A DNA stretch of 14,380 bases from RGIG8306 sp964426655 (lineage in GTDB: Bacteria; Bacillota; Clostridia; Lachnospirales; Lachnospiraceae). Each line of letters begins with the position of its first letter. The first letter of the stretch is position 1. Under the pieces are notes generated by a model. The model had not been told where the DNA came from and did no database searches. It was given only the letters and a program-made list of their open reading frames with translations. Below are positions 1-6,087 of the stretch, piece by piece. The position numbers were made by a program, and so were the translations under genes. The stretch is taken from contig CAYRQT010000049.1 of NCBI GenBank assembly GCA_964426655.1, forward strand, positions 1 to 14,380. The letters are read 5' to 3'.

Positions 1-751
1 CCTCACCTCTCAGGGACTTTCCATTCACCTGACCGGCAGTAGACAGGCCAGATCCTATGTAAACATGACCATGGATATGATGAAAGCTTTCGGGGTGAAC
101 GTCCCCGAACCGGAAGGAGATGTTTACCAGGTCCCCGGACAAAGGGTCTACCATGCCCGAACCTACGCCATTGAGCCGGATGTCTCTGCCGCCTGCTATT
201 TTTATGCTCTGGCCATGCTGCTTGGGTGTGCGGTTACAGTGCCCGGGGTCTATCCGGATTCCCTGCAGGGGGACCTGCGTTTTCTCAGACTTCTTTCGCG
301 GATGGGTGGCACCCTGGTTGCTCAGCCGGAAGGTCTTTGCCTTGTAGGGCCAGAAAATGGCAGATATCCAGGTATTACCGTGGAAATGACCGACTTTTCC
401 GATCAGGCTCTGACGTTGGCTGCTCTGGCTGTTTACGCAGAGGGACCTACCACCATTACCGGGATTGGGCACATCCGCCGTCAGGAAAGCGACCGCATCC
501 TGGCCATGGAAAAAGCCTATGCAGCCATGGGACTGGAAAGCCATTCTACGGAGGACTGCATCACCCTATACCCCGGCACGCCCCGCCCCTGTTCCATTGA
601 GACCTTTCAGGATCACCGGGTGGCCATGGCCATGACCCTGGTAGGCCTGCGTACCCCAGGCATTGTGATTTTGGATCCTTCCTGCACCTCCAAAACTTTT
701 TCCGGTTACTTTTACGAACTGGAACGCCTTCTATATACTCCCGCCCGTTAA
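1..751 (+). CDS. aroA: 3-phosphoshikimate 1-carboxyvinyltransferase (EPSP synthase), 5'-truncated by window edge
   Basis: This is the C-terminal part of EPSP synthase, which joins shikimate-3-phosphate and phosphoenolpyruvate in the cytoplasmic shikimate pathway to chorismate. The frame is open from base 2 and already shows family sequence before the first ATG at 65 (residues like SYVNMTMDMMKAFGV), so the true start lies upstream of the window. Seen motifs: the TDFSDQALTLA stretch carrying the catalytic Asp, RRQESDR (equivalent to R-x-KE-[ST]-DR, with the catalytic Glu and PEP-binding Arg), DHRVAMA, and the Lys of CTSKTFSGYF near the C-terminus. All residues expected in the second half of the enzyme are present, so it looks functional. 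About 249 residues are in view; the family is about 430. It runs convergently into the DHHW gene, and the two stop codons overlap in TTAA at 748-751, leaving no room for a terminator. Confidence 0.95.
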   Translation, partial: LTSQGLSIHLTGSRQARSYVNMTMDMMKAFGVNVPEPEGDVYQVPGQRVYHARTYAIEPDVSAACYFYALAMLLGCAVTVPGVYPDSLQGDLRFLRLLSRMGGTLVAQPEGLCLVGPENGRYPGITVEMTDFSDQALTLAALAVYAEGPTTITGIGHIRRQESDRILAMEKAYAAMGLESHSTEDCITLYPGTPRPCSIETFQDHRVAMAMTLVGLRTPGIVILDPSCTSKTFSGYFYELERLLYTPAR

Positions 752-1845
752 CGCAAAGCACCGGAATCATTCAATAACAATGTGCTGTACAGGAAAAGCA
801 CATCTTCTTCTCCAGAAAAAGTGACAAAATTCCCGATTAGTTCAGGCCGTATATAGCGGGTGTCTATCACCGTAATTTTGGAATAGCCCTCCACAAGCAA
901 CGGCACAAGACTGCTTCCAAAGGAGTCTCTAAATACCACTAGTTCCCGGCCGTTTTCCTGGGCCGGGTTTTCTATTGTCAGCAAAGGATTGGCGCCGGAG
1001 AGAAAAATATCGTAGGGATCATTTCCATCCTGCTTTTCCAGCGTATATATCCCGGTAATCTCCCCGGTTTCAAAATGGTAGACACTGCACCCTTCCAGTA
1101 CCGCATTGGTCAGATAGGTAAGTTTGTCCGGAGAAAGGGGCAAAGCAGACTGCCCATAATATACCCCGTAAAAGGGGACATCCAATGTCACTGTCTCATA
1201 AGTGCTCTCCACATCGGCCCCCATCTGAGCGGCAAGGTATCCGGCGGTCCCTGTCAGCGCCATCTGGTCCCAGTGGGTGTCCGTTCGGTAGTAGCTGCTT
1301 AATTTCAGAGTCTCTGTTATATCCACATATTCTGCCCAGGACATTTCTTTTTGCAAAATGGTTGCCAGCCGATCAAAATCCAAAGAAAGATGTCCGGATT
1401 CTTCTGCCAGAAAATACCCTTTATCCGGCACGACAGCCAGATACACAGCCGCATTCGTCTCTGCAAAATACCTCTCATATATAGCCGTCAGTCTCTCTCC
1501 TGCCCTTTCCACGGAAGCCTCATTTAAAGGATAGAGCATTTTAGCCGCATAGCCCCGGGACAGATAGATCCCATTATTGTCCATTCTCATCAGGCCGTAA
1601 AGCTGTGTGATGGCTTTCAGGGTTCTAAAGCCATCTCTCTGGGGAAACTGATCTTGGGTATAGGTTTCAAACTCACTCATAAAATCACCGGAAAGCAGGG
1701 TGCTTACCGAAAGCTGCGGCATCTGCTGCAGCTTTCGACGCTCGCTTGTGGTACTGGCTTTTGCGGGAAGAAACCAGCCCCAGATGGAAAGCCCCAGCCA
1801 TATGGTGCCCACAGTCAGAACCGAAAACAGGTGTTTCTTGATCAT
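748..1845 (-). CDS. DHHW / AlgJ-AlgX-like SGNH protein, probable partner of the adjacent MBOAT O-acyltransferase
   Basis: A 365-residue membrane-anchored protein of the DHHW/AlgJ/AlgX type. In characterised relatives such proteins take an acetyl group from an MBOAT protein and place it on an exported polysaccharide. Seen: an N-terminal membrane segment at about residues 7-27 with no cleavage site I would trust, a DTHW block at 189-192 (the Asp-His part of the SGNH site), and a GDSx-like FRDSFGSS block at 305-312 with a candidate nucleophile Ser308. The catalytic set therefore looks complete, with the domain on the outer face. The start at 1845 is chosen because AGAAGGAG lies 7 bases upstream; the longer in-frame ATG at 1896 lies inside the MBOAT gene and has no ribosome site. 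The gene begins 13 bases after the MBOAT stop, so the two are surely co-transcribed. The acylated polymer cannot be told from sequence. Confidence 0.88.
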   Translation of the reverse strand: MIKKHLFSVLTVGTIWLGLSIWGWFLPAKASTTSERRKLQQMPQLSVSTLLSGDFMSEFETYTQDQFPQRDGFRTLKAITQLYGLMRMDNNGIYLSRGYAAKMLYPLNEASVERAGERLTAIYERYFAETNAAVYLAVVPDKGYFLAEESGHLSLDFDRLATILQKEMSWAEYVDITETLKLSSYYRTDTHWDQMALTGTAGYLAAQMGADVESTYETVTLDVPFYGVYYGQSALPLSPDKLTYLTNAVLEGCSVYHFETGEITGIYTLEKQDGNDPYDIFLSGANPLLTIENPAQENGRELVVFRDSFGSSLVPLLVEGYSKITVIDTRYIRPELIGNFVTFSGEEDVLFLYSTLLLNDSGALR

Positions 1846-1858
1846 GTGTTTTCTCCTT

Positions 1859-3262
1859 CTAAAACCGAAAATACAAAAATGGGTTAAAAGAACCATCCAC
1901 CAGATATCCTGTGCAGATCAGTAAAATAGAGGCCAGGACCAATGGCCGCAAAACCGTCAGTCCTTTCTCTCCGGTTTTACTGTTTTCAATGGACATTATC
2001 CACCTTTTTAAGAGAGATGTACATCCCAACAGGCCTAAACCAAATGTCACAGCATAGCTTCTCAAATAGTAAAGGGCCTCCTGGTTATAGAGTGGCAGTC
2101 TTGAAAAAGCAAAAAGTCCTTTTATGTCAGTCCAGGCCTGTGTCAGAGATTCGGCATTAAACAACACAAAGCCCATGATCACAAAAAACAGCACATAGAT
2201 ATGCTGAAAGATTCCCGGCAATTTTTTCAACCACTTTCCAAGCCACAACTTCTCCGCCATCAGCAATCCCCCATACAGCATGCCCCAGAGCACAAAATTC
2301 CAGGCAGCGCCATGCCAGAGTCCGGTCAGCATCCACACCAATGCAATGTTGAACAGCCACCGCCCCCGTTTGACCCGGTTTCCTCCCAGCGGGATGTAGA
2401 CATAGTCCCGAAACCAGCTTCCCAGTGAAATATGCCAGCGCCTCCAAAATGCCGTAATGCTACGGGCACAATAGGGATACTGAAAATTTTCCTGAAAAGA
2501 GAAGCCCAGAATTTTTCCCAGACCGATAGCCATGTCCGAATATCCGGAAAAATCAAAATAAATCTGCAGGGTAAAAGCCAGAGCATACATCCAGTAGAAC
2601 AACAGCGTCTCCGCATCTGCTGCACGAAAAGCCGCGCACAGATCTCCAAAAGCATTGGCCAAAAGCACCTTTTTCCCCAGCCCCATCAAAAAACGCTGTA
2701 TGCCCTCACTGAACAGTGTCAGGGAATGAGGCCTTTTTTTCAATTGTTTCTCAATATCTGCATAACGCACAATGGGGCCCGCAATCAATTGGGGAAACAT
2801 GGTCACGTATGCGCCAAAATCCACAAGGTTTTTTTGCACCTTCACATCTCCCCGATACACATCCACACTATAGCTTAAAATCTGAAAGGTGTAGAAACTT
2901 ACACCAATGGGAAGGGCAAGACGCAAAAGAGGAAGGGATAACCCTGTCAGGCCATTTAGATTGTCGATCATAAAATCTGTGTACTTAAAAAAGAGGAGCA
3001 CGCTTAAACTGCCGGCAACGGACAACCCCAGTAAGGCTTTTGTCCCCTTTTTTCCTCTTCTCTTATGTATGAGCAGTCCCGATCCCCACCCAAATAAGAT
3101 GGAAGCCATCATTAGCAAAACATAGCGGGGTTCTCCCCAGGCATAGAACACCAGGCTGAAGAAAAGCAGCACCCCATTTTTCAGGTATCCGGGAACCAGG
3201 TAATAACAGATTAGCAGAATGGGCAAAAACCAAAATAAAAAAGGAAGGCTTGAAAAAAGCAT
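1859..3262 (-). CDS. MBOAT family membrane O-acyltransferase (AlgI/DltB-like)
   Basis: A 467-residue polytopic membrane protein of the MBOAT family, close in style to AlgI and PatA. Such proteins pass acetyl groups from cytoplasmic acetyl-CoA across the membrane to an extracytoplasmic acceptor or partner enzyme. Seen: about ten hydrophobic segments, FPQLIAGPIVRY at 156-167, DFSGYSDMAIGLG at 237-249, the signature RRWHISLGSWFRDYVYIPLGG at about 274-294, and LTGLWHGAAWN at 312-322 with the expected catalytic His317. Length is normal for the family. The start at 3262 has AAGGAG 5 bases upstream. It is the middle gene of the cluster: a DUF4358-type lipoprotein lies upstream and the DHHW protein lies 13 bases downstream. 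A hairpin without a T-tract lies between the lipoprotein and this gene and may set relative expression (inference). A DltB-like role with teichoic acid is possible, but no DltA or DltC gene is nearby. Confidence 0.95.
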   Translation of the reverse strand: MLFSSLPFLFWFLPILLICYYLVPGYLKNGVLLFFSLVFYAWGEPRYVLLMMASILFGWGSGLLIHKRRGKKGTKALLGLSVAGSLSVLLFFKYTDFMIDNLNGLTGLSLPLLRLALPIGVSFYTFQILSYSVDVYRGDVKVQKNLVDFGAYVTMFPQLIAGPIVRYADIEKQLKKRPHSLTLFSEGIQRFLMGLGKKVLLANAFGDLCAAFRAADAETLLFYWMYALAFTLQIYFDFSGYSDMAIGLGKILGFSFQENFQYPYCARSITAFWRRWHISLGSWFRDYVYIPLGGNRVKRGRWLFNIALVWMLTGLWHGAAWNFVLWGMLYGGLLMAEKLWLGKWLKKLPGIFQHIYVLFFVIMGFVLFNAESLTQAWTDIKGLFAFSRLPLYNQEALYYLRSYAVTFGLGLLGCTSLLKRWIMSIENSKTGEKGLTVLRPLVLASILLICTGYLVDGSFNPFLYFRF

Positions 3263-3287
3263 ACATTCTCCTTACGCTTCAACAATT

Positions 3288-3311
3288 CAGGTCCCCTGTA
3301 AAGGAGACCTG
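3288..3311 (-). other. Intercistronic hairpin between lipoprotein and MBOAT genes
   Basis: On the minus strand CAGGTCTCC pairs with GGGGACCTG (9 pairs, one G-U) around the six-base loop TTTACA. No run of T follows, so it does not look like an intrinsic terminator. It sits 13 bases past the lipoprotein stop and ends 25 bases before the MBOAT start. An mRNA processing or stability element that favours the upstream lipoprotein message is a reasonable guess, but is not shown. Confidence 0.5.
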
Positions 3312-3323
3312 TTTCGCATAAAC

Positions 3324-3968
3324 TTAGTTCGTGACAACATTTCCGCCATACAGGGAAATGAACGCGTCCGTCAGGTCTGCTGCAGAAAGATCCTCAAAGC
3401 TTTCATCCATCATCACATATAGCACCAGATCTCCTGAAACAGCAGCACTTGTATCATTGGCAAATACACAAATCCACTTTCCTGTATCCACATTTGCCAT
3501 GATTTCCTGTGCAACAGCAGTGGCATCCGCCTCATTCACAACCTGAACCAGCACAAGAGAATAGGCCTGAGAGCTGATCATCGCTTCCGAAACACTGGCT
3601 CCACTAATCTGGGAGGCATCCGTCAACCCTGTGTAATAGCTTAAGGATTCCGCATCGGTCAGATCAATGTCTGTAGTCATGAGGGCAAGTCCCGGGTCCT
3701 TCACCTCATAAATGGCAGAAATAATGTCCGCCAGTCCTTCTTCGGCCTGCACAGCGGTCTCTTCCGTCCCTGTGGTCTCTTCCTGTGCCTCTGTGGTCTC
3801 TTCCTGTGCCTCTGTGGTCTCTTCTGCTTCTGTCGTCTGCGTCTCATTCACCTCAACCGTACCGGAGGAAGTCGTTCCGGTCCCCTCCTGGGTTCCGTTA
3901 GAACTTCCACAGGCTGCAAGCAGTGCGGTCATCGTCAATGCGGCAACAAAAATCACCAGTTTTTTCAT
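3324..3968 (-). CDS. DUF4358-type lipoprotein
   Basis: A 214-residue exported lipoprotein. The N-terminus MKKLVIFVAALTMTALLAAC is a clear lipoprotein signal with lipobox LAAC and Cys20 as the lipidated residue. A Thr/Glu/Gln-rich linker follows at about 35-75, containing two exact TTEAQEE repeats, and then a compact C-terminal domain from about residue 78. That domain has the pattern I associate with DUF4358 (SYYTGLTDASQISGASVSEAM, then a regular alpha-beta stretch with NEADATAVAQEIMANV and LVLYVMMDESF). The family assignment rests on recall of its pattern and of its usual place beside MBOAT and DHHW genes in Clostridia. The function is unknown; acting outside the cell with the O-acyltransferase pair is inference. 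The start at 3968 has GGAGG 7 bases upstream; the longer in-frame start at 4016 would spoil the signal peptide. It heads the three-gene cluster. Confidence 0.85.
   Translation of the reverse strand: MKKLVIFVAALTMTALLAACGSSNGTQEGTGTTSSGTVEVNETQTTEAEETTEAQEETTEAQEETTGTEETAVQAEEGLADIISAIYEVKDPGLALMTTDIDLTDAESLSYYTGLTDASQISGASVSEAMISSQAYSLVLVQVVNEADATAVAQEIMANVDTGKWICVFANDTSAAVSGDLVLYVMMDESFEDLSAADLTDAFISLYGGNVVTN
3771..3824. repeat. 21-bp tandem repeat in the lipoprotein linker
   Basis: Two exact 21-base copies lie at 3771-3791 and 3792-3812, followed by a partial third copy of 12 bases at 3813-3824. The period is a multiple of three, so each copy adds a TTEAQEE heptad to the Thr/Glu linker without shifting the frame. 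The linker probably spaces the folded domain from the membrane or wall, and copy number may vary between strains by slippage (inference). Confidence 0.8.
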
Positions 3969-4100
3969 GTACAATCCTCCATAATAAAAAATAAAATATT
4001 TATGATAAGGGGGCATAAACTGCTTTCCCAGATCAACGTTATAATCATCCCTGTCCTACGGCCTTTTATTTTGTGAATGCTTGTCCTTTTTAAGCGCAAA
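3969..4100 (-). promoter_or_regulatory. Leader and presumed promoter region of the lipoprotein-MBOAT-DHHW cluster
   Basis: This AT-rich stretch lies between the structured element and the lipoprotein start. A TATAAC (-10-like, 4038-4043 on the minus strand) is visible but has no good -35 box 16-18 bases upstream. The GGAGG at 7 bases from the ATG is strong. A promoter is expected somewhere here, but I cannot place it firmly. Confidence 0.3.
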
Positions 4101-4193
4101 AATCTCCCGAAGCCAGATCATCATGGCAACCGATCTTGCACAAATAGTGCAAGCCTGTGTCTTCTGTCAAAAACATCTGACTCCCGGGAGATT
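4096..4193 (-). terminator. Large branched stem-loop ending in a T-tract, 3' of the zinc-finger gene
   Basis: On the minus strand the region begins 3 bases past the stop at 4196. AATCTCCCG (4185-4193) pairs with CGGGAGATT (4101-4109) over 9 bases and is followed by a run of five T. Inside lie a second short pairing (4114-4118 with 4175-4179) and a 7-bp hairpin, 4135-4141 with 4147-4153, loop of five. The G/C stem followed by T-tract is terminator-like, but about 75 enclosed bases is unusually long. It could instead be a structured leader or attenuator for the lipoprotein cluster downstream. I recognise no riboswitch class. Confidence 0.5.
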
Positions 4194-4195
4194 GA

Positions 4196-5131
4196 TTATT
4201 CAGGCCTGTGCCTGGTGAGGTTTTTCCTATAATAAAAATCTCTGCTGTTCATGCGTTTGCGAACGCCCTGACAAGGGGGGGCATTGCAAAATTTCTGCTG
4301 GGGTCCCTTTCTTTCCACATATCTGCCGCAGGACATGCAGCACACATAAGCCGGGGAAACATATACCATATCGGACGCTTCCTCAGGTACCAGGGAAACA
4401 GCGGACACCAGTCCGGAAAAAGTGTACCAGCAACGTTCAAATACTGAATTCACATCTGCATGCATGCGAATTCTCCCGGACCGTTCCTCTTTTTTCAGGC
4501 TCAGCTTGAATTCCGGAAACAGGGAGAGAAATTTGTTTTCCAACAGGGGAAAGTCCTCATTTATGTGTTGCAGGTAGATTTCATCGGATTCATACCCGTT
4601 ATATTTTGCAAAAAAGAACGGGCCTGTTCCCATGCATTCCCTTCTGCCAAGCCGTCTTGCAAAATAGGGATTCCTGTTTTGCCTGGCTTCCTTAAGGGCA
4701 GTTCCAAAATCCATTGCCCTTCCGATTTTATCCAGGTCTCCTAAAAAGGTATCCACCGAAAAAGAGGCCAGTCTTTGCATAGCTTCTTCTGTGCAGGAGG
4801 TATGCTCCATTGCCGATTGAAGCGCTTTGTACCGATATGGATGTCCATGTTGCAGGCACCAGTCCCCGATAGCCTTCCCTGCCTCTGCTGGATTTTGCCA
4901 TTCATTTTGAGCCTGGTAAAGGTTACAAAGGGTATACAAAAGTTTCAGTTCATCTGCATCGGCATTATCAACAGCCCCCCATTCTTCCATGGAAAGCCTG
5001 GGCACTAACAGGGTACCCCCTCGCCCGTCTTCAGAAAGGGCATATTCCTTAAAATGCAAAATGTACTCTTCCGCTTCTCCTGATATCCCTTTTTGGAAAT
5101 GACGCACATATTTTGCACTTCTTTTTTCCAT
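4196..5131 (-). CDS. Uncharacterised protein with C-terminal CGNR-like zinc finger
   Basis: A 311-residue soluble protein that I do not recognise beyond its C-terminus. There four cysteines are arranged C265-x2-C268-x13-C282-x4-C287, followed by QGVRKRMNSRDFYYRKN. This resembles the CGNR zinc finger, in which the last Cys begins a C-G-N-R helix and a conserved Arg/Tyr region follows; the GNR is here QGVR. A basic tail ending RKNLTRHRPE would suit nucleic acid binding. The N-terminal 200 residues look alpha-helical, have no signal peptide, and do not obviously match the ABATE domain that usually accompanies CGNR fingers. The start at 5131 is the only plausible one: the next Met is about residue 49. 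The ribosome site is poor (GTGGGG). It is a single-gene unit with its own strong promoter and 5' inverted repeat, which suits a regulator, but this is inference. Confidence 0.75.
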   Translation of the reverse strand: MEKRSAKYVRHFQKGISGEAEEYILHFKEYALSEDGRGGTLLVPRLSMEEWGAVDNADADELKLLYTLCNLYQAQNEWQNPAEAGKAIGDWCLQHGHPYRYKALQSAMEHTSCTEEAMQRLASFSVDTFLGDLDKIGRAMDFGTALKEARQNRNPYFARRLGRRECMGTGPFFFAKYNGYESDEIYLQHINEDFPLLENKFLSLFPEFKLSLKKEERSGRIRMHADVNSVFERCWYTFSGLVSAVSLVPEEASDMVYVSPAYVCCMSCGRYVERKGPQQKFCNAPPCQGVRKRMNSRDFYYRKNLTRHRPE

Positions 5132-5153
5132 TCAGTAGCCCCACTTTTTCAAT

Positions 5154-5186
5154 TTCTAACCGCACGCTGCAAAGATTCGGTTAGAA
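5154..5186 (-). promoter_or_regulatory. 9-bp inverted repeat at the transcript start of the zinc-finger gene
   Basis: TTCTAACCG (5154-5162) and CGGTTAGAA (5178-5186) are perfect inverted copies separated by 15 bases. The right arm begins about 12 bases downstream of the -10 box, so the repeat sits at or just after the expected transcription start. It could be an operator bound by a dimeric regulator, perhaps the gene's own product, or a 5' RNA hairpin. Confidence 0.5.
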
Positions 5187-5197
5187 TATGCGCTAGA

Positions 5198-5226
5198 AGT
5201 ATACCCTACGATTGCTTTGAAATCAA
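5198..5226 (-). promoter_or_regulatory. Promoter of the zinc-finger gene
   Basis: On the minus strand a -35 TTGATT (5221-5226) and a -10 TATACT (5198-5203) are separated by exactly 17 bases. Both boxes are close to the housekeeping sigma consensus. The start codon is 66 bases downstream of the -10 box, leaving a leader of about 60 bases. Confidence 0.7.
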
Positions 5227-5248
5227 GAAAATTTCTATAAAATTTCTC

Positions 5249-5295
5249 AAAAAAAACAGCAGGGTGGAATGAATTTCCTGAGCCCTGCTGTTTTT
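5249..5295 (-). terminator. Intrinsic terminator after the nitroreductase gene
   Basis: Arms 5252-5264 and 5283-5295 (core CAGCAGGG/CCCTGCTG) form 13 pairs around an 18-base loop. On the minus strand the stem runs straight into a T-tract (5250-5258), as in a Rho-independent terminator. The A-rich far side could also stop rightward transcription. It lies about 50 bases past the nitroreductase stop and just upstream of the zinc-finger promoter, so it insulates the two units. Confidence 0.85.
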
Positions 5296-5346
5296 CCGGG
5301 TTTTCTCATCCCGATCCAGCAGCCAAAACGCCGCTGTTTTCTTCAT

Positions 5347-5916
5347 TTATTTTACCAATACTCTTTCCCCGATGTCTTCGCCTGGTTTTGCATTTGCTGG
5401 TGCCCCGATTCCCCCAAAAGGCATCTGAGCCACCAGTTTCCAGCTAGCCGGCAAATTCAGAAGTTTTGCCACTGCCTCATCAATTACCGGATTGTAATGC
5501 TGAAGAGAAGCCCCAACGCCCATTTCAAAGAGTGCCGTCCAGATGTCGATTTGAAGCATTCCGTTGGCCTGACTGGCCCATACTGGAAAATTATTTGCAT
5601 ATAAAGCATATTGCTCCTGCAGGGATTTCACCACCGCCTCATCTGTATAATACAAAATTGTGCCAAATGCCGCTTTAAAGCTGTCAATTTTTTCTTTAGG
5701 CACCTGACCCTCAAAAGCTGCATACACTGCATCCCACAACTTTTCCTGATTATCACCAGTTACCACTACCACCCTCTGACTTCTCATATTAAAAGCATCC
5801 GGTATGGCTTTTGTAACCCGTTCCACAGTTTCCACAACTGCTTCCTTTGTGACAGGTAAATCTTTATTCAGGCTGTATATGGTTCTTCTTTTTTCAACAC
5901 TTTCCACAAATCCCAT
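5347..5916 (-). CDS. Nitroreductase family protein (Frm2/Hbn1-like)
   Basis: A 189-residue flavin-dependent oxidoreductase of the nitroreductase fold, in the small Frm2/Hbn1-like group. Members use FMN and NAD(P)H to reduce nitro or quinone-like compounds; the physiological substrate is usually unknown. Seen: the phosphate-binding N-terminal RRTIYSL at about 10-16, AFNMRSQRVVVVTGDNQEKLW at about 41-61, the mid-protein GMLQIDIWTALFEMGVGASLQHYNP, and a C-terminal FGGIGAPANAKPGEDIGERV, all typical of the group. The short length and SxFN-like block separate it from NfsB-type enzymes of about 215 residues. The start at 5916 has AGGAGG 8 bases upstream. It stands alone between its own promoter and terminator. 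Yeast Frm2 is linked to fatty-acid signalling and oxidative stress, but transferring that role here would be speculation. Confidence 0.92.
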   Translation of the reverse strand: MGFVESVEKRRTIYSLNKDLPVTKEAVVETVERVTKAIPDAFNMRSQRVVVVTGDNQEKLWDAVYAAFEGQVPKEKIDSFKAAFGTILYYTDEAVVKSLQEQYALYANNFPVWASQANGMLQIDIWTALFEMGVGASLQHYNPVIDEAVAKLLNLPASWKLVAQMPFGGIGAPANAKPGEDIGERVLVK

Positions 5917-5992
5917 TTGTGCTTCCTCCTATATTTCTGCAATCCGGTTTTATCAAAAGCACCCTTTTTAGGGGGCTGTTTACTTCTCCACA

Positions 5993-6021
5993 AGAGTAGC
6001 ACATTAATAAATTTTTGTCAA
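5993..6021 (-). promoter_or_regulatory. Promoter of the nitroreductase gene, with TTGCGCAA palindrome upstream
   Basis: A perfect -35 TTGACA (6016-6021) and a -10 TACTCT (5993-5998) are 17 bases apart on the minus strand. The leader is about 75 bases. An 8-base palindrome TTGCGCAA at 6029-6036 lies just upstream of the -35 box in AT-rich DNA and could be an operator half, though it is short enough to be chance. Confidence 0.6.
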
Positions 6022-6044
6022 TTATATTTTGCGCAATTTTTATG

Positions 6045-6087
6045 AAAAAAAAAGAGAAAGGTTTCGCCTTCAGGAAACTTTCTCTTT
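6045..6087 (-). terminator. Intrinsic terminator overlapping the 3' end of the GDPD gene
   Basis: Arms 6051-6060 and 6078-6087 pair perfectly (10 bp), and GTTTC/GAAAC-type pairing continues inside after one bulged base, leaving an eight-base loop. On the minus strand a run of about nine T follows. The gene's stop is at 6070-6072, so the ascending arm of the hairpin encodes the last residues (KKEKVS). It should end the leuS-degV-gdpD transcript. Confidence 0.85.

Noticed and set aside
4096..4193. Known riboswitch (c-di-GMP, TPP, SAM, ZTP, THF or guanidine classes)
   Set aside because: No conserved core of any of these classes could be matched by eye, so it is kept only as an unnamed structured element.
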